Assembly: GCF_932526225.1 (NCBI RefSeq)
Contig: NC_064034.1
Span: 4,078,001 to 4,142,000 of the forward strand
From: Nematostella vectensis
Taxonomy: Eukaryota; Cnidaria; Anthozoa; Actiniaria; Edwardsiidae
Reading direction: 5' to 3'
DNA: 64,000 nt
The notes under the pieces were generated by a model, which did not search any database, was not told where the DNA came from, and worked only from the letters and a program-made list of their open reading frames with translations. Position 1 is the first letter of the stretch; each line of letters starts with the position of its first letter. This document shows, piece by piece, positions 1 to 10,379 of this stretch. The translations under genes and the position numbers were made by a program.

Positions 1-600
1 GCAAAAATGTATAACAGTTTGTTCATTTGCATTTTACAATCTAACCACACAATAATAACGCGCCTCCTTTTCTTCGTTATTTTGGATACGCCATTTTAAC
101 TTTTCTTTTTTGCGATGGAGGGTGATGCATTTATCCGAACAGGTGTAAACGAAAACAGAAAGACCACTGATAAACCACTGAAACTGGACCATTATATATT
201 CGTCACGTACTTTTTGACACAAATGTTACGTTTCAAAGTAGATCATGCTATTTTGTGATTTTATTATGATCTATTCGCACTGCAATTTAATAACAACATT
301 ACAATTGTTCTATTGACTTTTTCGAATTTAAATTTTTCTTCAGCCCCCTCCACCCTCCCCTGTGTACGCGTCTGTTCGAAATGAGTGATTTCATCCTAAA
401 GTATTGCCTGATTTTATAGTACATTTCTGTATTCCCCGTCATGTTGGAAACCTATTTTTTAACCATAACAACAAATCGTCTACAGCTTGAATACGTGAAT
501 TCCAGTGTTCCGACCTGAGAAAACTTTGCCCAGTGTATCTATTCCATGTCGTCACTTGAGAAACATATTGACACAATTTAGCCCTATGGCGTAACATTAC
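1..600. other. Intergenic, no gene seen
   Basis: AT-rich sequence with no open frame that looks like protein and no convincing exon with matched splice sites. It lies upstream of the broken receptor-like gene and may hold its promoter or an upstream exon, but I cannot point to a specific site. Confidence 0.4.
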
Positions 601-644
601 AATGGCTTATTATATCCTATTTTCCACCTTCCTTCAGGCCATGA

Positions 645-1952
645 ACATCCACGCACTCAACGGAGCATCTGGACATCCTTGTTTTCGTCCATGTCCTCAT
701 CGCATCCGTCGCATTCCTACTAAACACCCAGCTATGCGCGTTCCTTATCTGGTACAGAGCACTTGGGAACATCCAGGACCTGTTAACCTTCCATTTGGCT
801 TTGAGCAGCATCGGCGAGGCCGTCTTTACATCATTGCCGCTACTGCACAACACCAACAGCATCCTGATTGGTGTTTGTGCCGATGGATTTTACACATCGT
901 CAACGATATTCCTATGCATCATGCCGAACACATGGAGGAATCAAGTCGACGAAGCTCAAGTCGACAACAACTCTGTTGTTGTCGACTATCCCTTGGCTCG
1001 TGTCCGCGATCATCGCCTTCCCGCCCCTAATAGGCGTAGGCGAGCCGCTCATGGCCAACCATTCGGGTTCGGGGAAAATACCGTACACAGTAACTGCCCT
1101 CGCAGTAAGGTATCTCGTCCCGCTGATTATAAGTGTACTATGTAGCATGAAGCTTACTTTGCAGCTGAGAAGATTCCAGGGATAAGTACAGGGGCGCGCC
1201 AATGTGTCGAGCGAAAAATCAAAGCACGGATATCTAAAGGGCGAAGGTCTTTGATGAAGAAAAGTGTTTCGTTTTTCCTTTGCTGCTCTCCGCTTGCTGG
1301 ATATCAGCTGGTGGTGGCGCTAACAGACATGGAATACCCTTTAATCCGTAGTTGTTCGACTATCATTGCGACCCTGTATGTATTTAGCATTCCAACTTTG
1401 TATGGAGAAATGCTAGATAAGAGCTACCGAGCAAAAATAAGGCAGAGAGCTAGGAAGAAGAAAGACGAGGTAGCACGGGTCAGATCTCGTGGTTTCGGCA
1501 GGCATCAGAGGCTCGACCTTTCGCGTGTCAACACCGCAGCGCAGATACAAAGTGACATGATTTTGGAACAGAAAATCGTGCACTCTCATGTACCAAGGGC
1601 ACCAGTAATGGGCGGAGAATGTACGAACAAATTCGACAACCAGGAATTCAGCATCACAGGAACGTACCGACTAAATAAACATCATACCCCTCCAGAAGGG
1701 AACAGCCATTTTCAACAGACTCCTCCGACTCGAAGGAATGTAGATTTCAGCATGCAAGCCAGCCAGACAAGTATTCCAAGAAATACTCAGCTACTCCCTC
1801 GCTTAAATACATGCGCCGACCCCAGGAGCCTTTGCGCGCTGTCCAAGCAGGTGATGCAGAAAAAGGCCAGGTCACCTCTGCGATCAAGCGAAGCCCGTCA
1901 GGCAGAGCCCGGGTCCTCGCTATGTTTAGCTTTAGGGCCAAGAGGCGAGTAG
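645..1952 (+). pseudogene. Seven-transmembrane (class A GPCR-like) receptor, reading frame broken
   Basis: Three frame segments read in order like a seven-helix receptor. From 645 to about 950 the frame gives TM1-TM3, with hydrophobic segments such as HLDILVFVHVLIASVAFLL and a TM2 containing FHLALSSIGEAVF. From about 950 to 1185 a different frame gives TM4 and TM5 (STIPWLVSAIIAFPPL, then RYLVPLIISVLCS). From about 1165 to 1952 the first frame resumes with a basic third loop, TM6 with CCSPLAGYQL (the FxxP-like turn), TM7 ending SIPTLYG (an NPxxY-like position) and a long Arg/Lys-rich tail. The first segment follows a stop at 642 and has no good initiator ATG in its own frame. Two compensating frame changes in a single-exon receptor suggest a pseudogene, or sequencing indels in a live gene. 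The first change lies at a short direct repeat (tcaagtcgac at about 949 and 964). The ligand class cannot be assigned. Confidence 0.55.
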
Positions 1953-2071
1953 AAAAAAGCAGGCGTTCTGTTTCTATGATCAGGGCGGACAGAACGATAG
2001 CCAAAAGAAGAGAATTTATGGACAAGCGATGTAGTGATGAAGGTCACAATGCTATGTGCGGGCCTAAATAA

Positions 2072-3262
2072 GTCAGATAAAGGTATAAATCATAAATATA
2101 TTTTTGCGGCTCAACCCACATGTAGCCCAAGCTCATCTGTGCCTATCGATCTTATGGTAAACATTGTACGAAAAACAAAAAGTAAAAAACAAATTCTTGC
2201 CGAAAAGAAACATGTACTTTAGTATTGTTTATGTTTACGTTTTGCGTGTTTTTTGGCAGTATTTTAGTACTTTGAAAAGCGTCTTTGGTGTTTTCAAGAA
2301 TCTAGATTCAAATCAGATTTCATCAATTTCATATGAAGAAAACGTTGTCGTTTTGGGGGTCTGGTACCGAGGAAACTTAGTTTCTATTCAGGGACCATCT
2401 CAACTAACTAAAGATGGTCGCAGTCACCGTTTTTCTCTTCTAATTACAAGTCATAAAGTTTCTGAAGCCCCTAGGGTACGCTCACCTCAAAAATTACAAG
2501 AATCATGCAGATTTTCTAAATAAGGAATGTTTTAGTTTCCTTATATGGCAGTGACCGAGTTTGGCAAAAACGACAATTTTGGGCTCAATTTTCTTGATAT
2601 GCCAAAAAATCCAGATTTTTTGCTTCTTTTTTTTCGTACAATGTTTACCATTAGATTAGATAGAGGGCTTGGGTTACCTGTGCTCAACCTGGTGAATGAG
2701 GGGGGATGGCAACTAGTGAGAATGTATCATGTGATTCCAGAAGTGATTCTTAATCATGTTTTTTTTTTTCAGTGGAACGCATCAGCCCAGAGGGAGTCCA
2801 GACTGATACTAAGGTTGGGCATGGGGTTTACCCTCCACTAGTAGTAGCCTTAGAATTTTAGTAAAACATAATTTTCAAAGGCCTATAAGAATGTCTATGG
2901 AGGAATCCTTAGAAAAAAATATCTAGGTAAGGGAGTCTTTGAGGTAAAAATAACAAACAAGTCATCAAAAATCGAGACAAGCATGTCATCACATCATCAA
3001 TCATGTACATCAAGAAGATTTTGTAGATGATACAAATAACAATATAAATAGAAATTACTTTTATTGATGGTTATTCCTATATAGTGTACAACTTCAACAA
3101 AATTGTCGCCAAGAGAACATCATTTTGACAGAGTGAACATACAAGTTTAAGAGTAACTGAGTCACTTGGAGGGATTTATTTACAAGATATAATCAGACCA
3201 AGGTTCATTTTGAAAATTGTTAACACAACAGGCTAAGTTGTACAAATAAAATTTCCTGAAAA
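2072..3262. other. Intergenic, AT-rich, no gene seen
   Basis: Open frames here are short and of low complexity (Phe/Leu/Lys rich) with no recognisable domain. The right end is presumably the 3' flank and UTR of the leftward NDUFB7 gene, which stops at 3263. Confidence 0.4.
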
Positions 3263-5160
3263 TCAAATGTGTCCTTTCTCCTGAAGCTTTCGTCTTTCCT
3301 TTTCTCTCACTCTGTACATAAAGCTGTTGATAAACAGAAGAAGTTTGATTCAGTTCAGTGCTTATTAAAAATCCTTTAGTATAATAAACTGGCGATTCAG
3401 TGATTCAGCGTTGTTAGATCTTAAAGTTTTGCCTGAAATGATCCTCATTTCAATTAGATTTCACATATATTTGAGACAACATAGTCAACATAGGTATACA
3501 CTAAATGTGTGAGCAGTAAGATTTCTGTGAGTGCAAGTGATTTTTTGTAAGTTAGTGTCAGTTACCAAGTTTATATTCAGGGCTTAATACTAGCGAAAAG
3601 AGGTTATGATACTTGTTACTGGTACTGTATTTTTTTATCATGCAGAGCAGGCACCAATCTTGTTTCCTAGAGCCCATGTACCTTTGTGCCAGCGGCAAGG
3701 TACATGCCTCTGGGATAATCATTTTTTTCACCAACAGGATCTGTTGGTTCCAGTTTTTTTACTGTGCATGTTCAAACAAAATAGTGATCAGAAAGAACAG
3801 AGTTGATCTTATTCACTGATCGATCCAGTTCACAATTGGCAATTAGGAAAAGTAGAAGATTTTATGCTGAAAAAAATTCAATCGCAGATTTTGAAGTCGG
3901 TCATTGTTTATAGAAAGGATGGTTTTGGTGTATATGTTGCCAACCGGTAACAATAAGCATTCATGAAATGAAAATTCATGAAGTGCTTGGATTCGCCTAC
4001 GATGTGTTTGTGTCTCAAGAAGAGCGCAAATCCAGTTCAATTATTTTACTGATTTCGCCCTTGAATGCCTCAATGGACGACAAGATTGAAAAGCTTTGCT
4101 CATTATTTCTGTGCTCAGGCATGTGAGGGCTCCATCACTTCACGATGTCAATTTAAAAAATTTCCCATAGTTTTCTGTGGTATGCACTCTTATACCCAGA
4201 GCCCTTGTACCTTGCAGCTGGCTCAAAGGTACATGGGCTCTGGGAACGAGATTAAGCATGCACAAATCTTAAAGCAGAAAAAATATTACCAAACTTCTAA
4301 GTTGAATCCTGCTAACATGCATGCCTTTAGCATAGGATATTAAGCAAATTGCACTAGCTTTCTTTGTAATTCTTGTAAAAAAGGCAATTTATGGGTTCAA
4401 ATGCAATTTTTGAACCAGCTCAGGGGGAAGATCTAGCTTTTTGCCAGGGGGGGGGTTGACCCAAAAAATAAATAAGCAGACACAATAAAAACAATAAAAA
4501 AGCAGCCCAAGGGGGGGAAGGGGGGTAAACACCCTGTAGATCTGCTACTGCAGCTATCTATCAGTGGATAGATAAGATCACAGGAGTCGTGAGAGTCTTA
4601 TGTGAATGTAGTTTTTCTAAGCCAATGTATTAAATGGTTATTGAAACCTATAATAATACTTCAACAAGTAAAGTCTCGACTTGCATTCAATTTTGATGGA
4701 TCCAATAAATCACCAATAGATACAAGTTATCTAGACTAGAATTCCTAGCATGCAAAAACACCTACAGGAATAAGAGAGATAAGTAAGCCAGCCAGTCTCA
4801 CAAAAAGTCATCTACACTTACTCATCATATTCACACTTGTCCCAAGCATGCTTCTCGTGATGACATTTCCAGGGTACATAGTAGGTGTCCTTGCGGCATT
4901 TCATGAGTGGTATGAGCAGATGAGCGCAGTAATCACGAGCATGTAGGGGCAACTTGGCGTCCGCCATTTCTTGAGCAGTCACCTTCATCTCTGTGGATGA
5001 CAGTAAATTTAACCTCATATTCACAACTATATGATTTATTATTTCCCGAAAAATGTGCATTGACTAGTTACCTAGGTGTAAATTGATTTGTCTTGGTTTT
5101 TATCATGAATAAAACAAAAATAATATGTTTTAGGAAAGTACCTCGTTTTTTCTCCGCCAT
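3263..5160 (-). CDS. NDUFB7: NADH:ubiquinone oxidoreductase subunit B7 (complex I accessory subunit)
   Basis: Three coding exons on the minus strand: 5142-5160 (MAEKKR), 4822-4990 and 3263-3323, giving 82 residues. Phases join cleanly and the introns are GT-AG (donors gtactt and gtaagtg; acceptors ccacag and caacag). The protein reads ARDYCAHLLIPLMKC, then WKCHHEKHAWDKCEYDD, then FMYRVREKERRKLQEKGHI. This is the paired CX9C helix-hairpin fold and charged tail of NDUFB7/B18, an intermembrane-space accessory subunit of the complex I membrane arm whose cysteines form disulfides through the MIA40 pathway. The last exon matches the family's DYVMRMKEFERERR segment in position and style. At 82 residues it is shorter than the human protein (137): the N-terminal extension and much of the Lys-rich tail are missing. 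The ATG in exon 1 is followed directly by a donor. An upstream start cannot be excluded. Confidence 0.86.
3664..3716. repeat. Foldback (palindromic) element copy 1
   Basis: A ~50 bp imperfect palindrome in the long NDUFB7 intron: cctagagcccatgtacct followed by a short loop and aggtacatgcctctggg. The same palindrome recurs at about 4194-4245, so it is a dispersed small foldback element and not a chance hairpin. Confidence 0.6.
4194..4245. repeat. Foldback (palindromic) element copy 2
   Basis: Second copy: cccagagcccttgtacctt, a loop of about 11 bases, then aaaggtacatgggctctggg. The arms differ by a single mismatch and the sequence matches the copy at 3664 closely. It lies in the same NDUFB7 intron about 530 bp away. 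Confidence 0.65.
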
Positions 5161-6261
5161 CTTGGTTTTTGCTCAAAGCTGCGCGGTCGAGGAGACTGGG
5201 GATGGCTCCATAACACAGGGATACAAGATTTTTCTTGTAGAATTTCTCGTGTTATCTTCGGGGGGATAAATAACAGGGGGTGGGGAAACTAATGCGCGAA
5301 ACACATGGATAGCCGGCAAATTTGTGGATATTGGCTCCCATACGACTTCTTTTTCTTTTATAGCTCGATTTCAGACTACACACATAGTACCTTGGAAGCC
5401 AAGACAAGACATGAATAGAAGTATGGTATGGCATGGTACCGTATGGTACAGTATGGTCTGCTCCTCTTTTTTCAGATATTTGGCTTAAAATAGCAAGAAA
5501 TGTTAGGAAATTCACGGAAGAATAATGAATCTGGCCCCCTTTTTTGAAACCCTCGCTTTCGCCCCTCTTAAATCCACCCCTGATTAGGTGGATCATTTTC
5601 TCTTAGATAGCTCCCCCCTAGCTCACAATGGTTACCCTGGCTACTGGCTGGAAATAAATCTAGCTGGTACCAGGGAGATGACTTTGTTTCCAAGACATCT
5701 AGGACCCAAAGGCGTCTATTTTCTAATCATTTATCAAATACATATTACATTTAAAAAAAAAAAAAACACTGCATTAACCAACTGCAGCACCTTTAATTCT
5801 TTAGTGTTGTCTCAGTTCATCACATTGCTATCCATTTCACACTTTCATGGGCATATAGCACATTAAACATGAGCCACTTCGTTTTGATAGTGGGGATATA
5901 AATGAAGGGGGTTTTCTCAAGGGGAGGGCAGTGCTCTAAAGACATCGGTGCAGGGATACTTGTCTGCATATCAAATGAGGGAAAAATATATTATGAGGCT
6001 ATACAGGGTGTTCTATGATCTCTTCAGTTTTCTTTCAAATTGCCTGATACAGCAGTACCAATCCCTTGTGTTTAGACTCTAAACCTTGGAAGTACTGATC
6101 CTCTCTTGTTATATTAAATAATGTCATTAACAATACTAATTGTTTTTGACACGTTTTTACTATGTTTGAACATGAACGTGAACATCTAAGTACGACTATC
6201 TGCCTTGTGAGCATTATCTGATTGAACTATCAACCTCTTTTTCTTTCTGTTTGTTTTGAGA
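5161..6261. other. Intergenic between NDUFB7 and the Ras-like gene
   Basis: No gene seen. The left part is the promoter side of NDUFB7. A short run near 5420-5457 repeats the motif gtatggtat/ggtaccgtatgg imperfectly. An A-rich run lies at 5753-5765. The right end is the 3' flank of the Ras-like gene, which stops at 6262. Confidence 0.4.
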
Positions 6262-8566
6262 CTATAGTATAGAGCAATCCTTTTTCTTGCCATTTTCACT
6301 GGCATTCTTGGGAATTGTCCTTTCTAATAATGCTGGGTTTATCTTTTGAATTTGTTGCATCATTAGCTGGAAACTTTCACGGACATTAAGACCAGTCTGC
6401 AAAACCAACAACAATAAAAAGCTTAAATGCTGGTAGATGAAATTAAGGCTAAATAAACTGAAAGACAAGATCTGAGTTAGAGCTGTAAGGATGAAATTTA
6501 CCACTGAAAATATGAGAACAAGATAAAATGGGAGGGGAAGGATGAGATGGATTGATGAGAAAGTACCTTGGCGGAAGTTTCTATAAAAGGTATCAGCACA
6601 GAATTACAGTATTCCATGACTTCCTCTCTATTAGTTTCTCTTTCTTCTTCCAAGTCCTGAGGAAATACCGGGATAAGAATTTAAAAAAAAAAAATATGGA
6701 AATAAACAAACACAAAAACCTGTGACTTTATGTCCAGATTGAAATATCAAACCTACCATTTTATTGCCAACGATGACCATGGGAATGGTACAAGTAGTGT
6801 TTGACTCCTCATGCTCCCTAATTATCTTGCCCCTTAAGTCTTTCAACTCATTCCAGCTTGATGCTGAATTAATAGCAAATAATACCAAGAAAGCATCTCC
6901 TGTGGCCAGTGAGGAGTCACGAAAGGAAGTGTACTCTTCTTGGCCAGCAGTATCCACTACTTCAATGTCGTAGAGTTTGCCACAATAGTCAATCTAATAA
7001 AAATTAGATTATAAAAAAAGTGATCTGTTTAAAGTACATAATGCCAACAGATGAATTTCAAAATGATTTCACAAAATAATTTCATCACTATTCCAGTGGT
7101 GTAAGGAGTATTGTATATACTCTGGGGGTCTGGGGGTCTGGTCATGCTAAATAATCACTTCTCCCTATTGAACAATATACAACAAAGTGAAGTTTTTTCA
7201 TTTAAAAGGTTTATAGTAAATCTACCATTTATACATTTGCACCTCCCTTTTTCCTGTATTTTTTATAAATGCCCCTCCCCAATTGACCTGAATATACCTA
7301 TTTAAGGGATCTGGGATCATAGGGCAGTAATACATACCTGAGCCCGATATGTCTCTTCTGTTGATCCACGCAAAAGGAAATAAGATAAATTATCAGTTCA
7401 TGCTTGAAGGGGGTAGAATACTTTCACCCATAACAAACAGGCATTAATGAGAATAGATGAGAATAGCTGATAAGATAAAACTCTGAAAATTATATTTTAG
7501 GGCTCATGCATTCCAAACAAAGAGCAGGCATGCAAATGAGGTAACCAGTAATGGTCAAGTGTGCTGTTAAAATTAATTGATCCCAATCTGAATCCTTTTG
7601 GTTTACACAATACAGCAATAAAAGTAAATTACCTGATAACCTGTGTCTAAATTATGTGATAACCTGTGTCTTTTTGTCACATATTAAATTGTCTATGTCA
7701 CATTTTAAATATTTCAAGTCCATGATTTTGCAATCAGACTCACCTAAAGTTGGGTCATAATACTGTGGATCACAAAAAAAAAATTGTTTTAGTTCATGTT
7801 ATCAAACAATACTGTAGTTTGAAACTACTGACACATGTACATAATGACTGAGCTCTGACACAAATGGTTAGGTAATTGTGCTATTTTTTATTATTTTTTG
7901 CCGGACAGTTTTGCAGTTCAATTTTTTCCCAAAGGATGTGGCTATTTTTTCCGGCCAGTCTCTACTCCTCAATTATTTTAAGGGCCTTAGCCTTGCTTAT
8001 TTTAATTTTTGGGTCATCAGCGGCAAATGGTCTGTCCCTAAGCAGTCAGACTGAATGTTGCATGCTTGGGCATGCTTGGTTAACAGGAATTAAGAAAAGT
8101 GTTAATAAGTTTTTTTTATAGAAAGCATAATTCATGAATAGCTATGAGCAAATAAAACACAGGAAATAACAACTAGCCACAGAAAGAGGTCAGATTTCTA
8201 TTGAGATTGGAATTTATGGAATTTTCTTCAAGAAAATGAACAAATACAGTCAAATGAAGTTTTACAATGCAATTGAATAAATTAGGATGTGAATAAAACC
8301 AGCAAATTGTGGTGTGCATTAAGAATGAACGGGACAGGAAATAGTGAAAAGTAAAAAAGGAGGATCAGAACTGGAAAATGTAAAGAAAGAATGATTTATT
8401 AAAAGTATATCGATAGAGTCTTACTTTTGACTATAAACAGGTAATAAGAAAATATGAAAATATAAGTCCATTAATTATTTACCTCAGTGAACTCATTCTT
8501 CAAATAACGAATTGTGACTGAGCTTTTTCCAACACCACCACTTCCAACAACACATAGTCGAAACAT
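6262..8566 (-). CDS. Ras-family small GTPase with a CAAX tail
   Basis: Six coding exons on the minus strand: 8483-8566, 7744-7762, 7338-7357, 6757-6993, 6567-6656 and 6262-6396, giving 194 residues in consistent phase. All GTPase motifs are present: P-loop GSGGVGKSS near the N-terminus, effector loop YYDPTLEETY, DTAGQEEY with the catalytic Gln, NKMD, and ETSAK. The C-terminus is Lys-rich and ends CSIL, a CAAX box expected to be prenylated, so the protein should sit on the inner membrane surface as a GTP/GDP switch. Effector loop and FAIN segment are Ras/Rap-like (Ras has YDPTIEDSY), not Rho, Rab or Ran. The P-loop Ala of Ras is Ser here and the Gly-12 position is kept. Two exons are only 19 and 20 bases long. 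The first coding exon begins after an acceptor at 8575, so there is an upstream noncoding exon. I cannot choose between Ras proper, Rap or another subfamily. Confidence 0.9.
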
Positions 8567-10074
8567 TGTCTCACCTGTAAAAAAAAGGTTGTTCATATCA
8601 GGGTTACTGGCGAAGTAAAAAACAAAATACAAATTCTTGAAAGTCTATAAAATGTTATCGGTTGCTTGCTTAGTTCAATCCTGATATAAAAAGACAACAA
8701 AACTTAAAACAACAATAAATGGTGTGCAATAAAATAATATCTTAATTGTCTGTAGCCCCATAAAAAGATACATTTAAAAAAGTGCTTTTTGTGCAGTTTT
8801 GTGCCTCAGGGGTTATATCAGAGTCATATAAATTATATGCAGGGGGGTCCCTATGTTTCAATAACACAATGGTCTTTGATCAATAACACAGCAATGAACT
8901 GTTTTGCTGTATAAAAATAAAATCATACTCATAAATTTAGTGTCTTAAAATGTTCCCCAAAACTTGAACAAGTGATTTCCATAGATAAACATGTAACATA
9001 AATTGAGATAGCATTATTATGCTAAGTAATGTTTCGCTGTTTACCATTAGATGATAAATAGGGATGACTCATTGGCTTATTCAGCAATGTTTGTTTCTAG
9101 CTAGATATAAGAAGCTACGGCTGGTGCCAAAACATAGTATTGTACATCCACACAGCCCACCTGTACGGACAATAAGCCACATTTCGAAAACACGACTTCA
9201 AAACAAGCCGTTTCACAGTATTTGTGTATGTACATCCTGTAGATTTAGGGAGTCTACTATTTCCAGGCGTCTTTTTAACCAATAAATGCAGGAAGAAATT
9301 AATGAGCAGTAGTGAAAAGGATTTAGAAAATGCAAAGCAAAACGTAGAGAGAGCTTGTACAGTATGGCAGGATCTGCTTGTGTACACACGATTGTCCACG
9401 TTTTGAGACAAATAACTTATACAAAACAATCTTACGGCAGTCAAAGTTGTATCGGTAGTTTTACAGTCTGCGTTATTTCCCACCAATAAAGTAGCCGAAG
9501 AGGAATCCCATTGTCAATTCTTTTTAATAAATAGCAATCTTTAGAATTCGTGTTATGAATAGAGGGGTTCCCTAGATAACTTAAGTAATTATATCCCTGT
9601 GTGTGATAGGGCACAAATAATTTGAAAATATATATAAGTAAAATTTAATAATTTTGTGAATAGAAATAGAATCCCGTGTTAAATATGTTTTAACTGATAT
9701 GTATGGATTTCTACTATGATAGCAATTTTCAAAAGTTAAGAAATGGAATAACTATTCATTTGTCAAAATAGCGTGAAAAAGGAGAGGTCTTGAATTTCAA
9801 CTCGTGGGTTTTCCTTCCCACAACTAACGCAAACTGTTTGATTTACAACTCGGCACCAAGAAAACAAAGACATACACTACTCATGAAAAGTGCTTAAAAG
9901 GAACCGACATGAAGGTCTGAAGGATATACATTCTCCCCAGAGTATTTCCAGAGTAACATAATTGACAAAAAGGACTGAATTTGAAACCTAGCCCTTGCCT
10001 CTGTATATAATTAGCATGTCGAGAAAGTCGAGTGTTCGAGGCTCGCTCAAATAACATTGAAATGTTCCACTTAC

Positions 10075-10200
10075 CTGAGATACAAAAGCGAAACTGATTA
10101 GCTCAGCATATAGCAGCTTCCTCTATAAATCCGACTAGATCATTTTAGAGGTTGGAAGAAGTCAAATACGGGAGGTATTCGGACAATTTGTGACCCAAGG
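10075..10200 (-). other. Probable 5' noncoding exon of the Ras-like gene
   Basis: On the minus strand, sequence ending at 10075 is followed by a strong donor (CAG|gtaagtgg). The Ras-like coding exon begins 8 bases after a matching acceptor (tttttacag) at 8575. Together these suggest a spliced 5' UTR with a ~1.5 kb first intron. The transcription start was not located; the upper limit given is approximate. Confidence 0.45.
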
Positions 10201-10250
10201 TCAGAGCTTGTACAGAGGCAAAACAACAAGCGTGCCGACAGTTCGAAAAG

Positions 10251-10258
10251 TGACGTCA
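10251..10258. promoter_or_regulatory. CRE-like palindrome TGACGTCA
   Basis: A perfect cAMP-response-element palindrome just upstream of the probable first exon of the Ras-like gene. This is the expected position for a CREB/ATF site. Function is inferred from position only. Confidence 0.4.
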
Positions 10259-10379
10259 TGCTTCACGAACCTATCACAAGCGAGCATGGCAATGCTCTGT
10301 GTATTTTGCAAGAATTACTTTTCTATACCTCTAGTCACTGAATGTGCGGAAGTAAGCGATTATTCCTTGTAACCCAGTA

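Noticed and set aside
9115-9486. Overlapping frames on both strands, one with SSSEKDLENAKQNVERA
   Set aside because: Helical-looking plus-strand stretch, but no matched splice sites, no start context and no family; could be a pseudogene remnant but not supportable.
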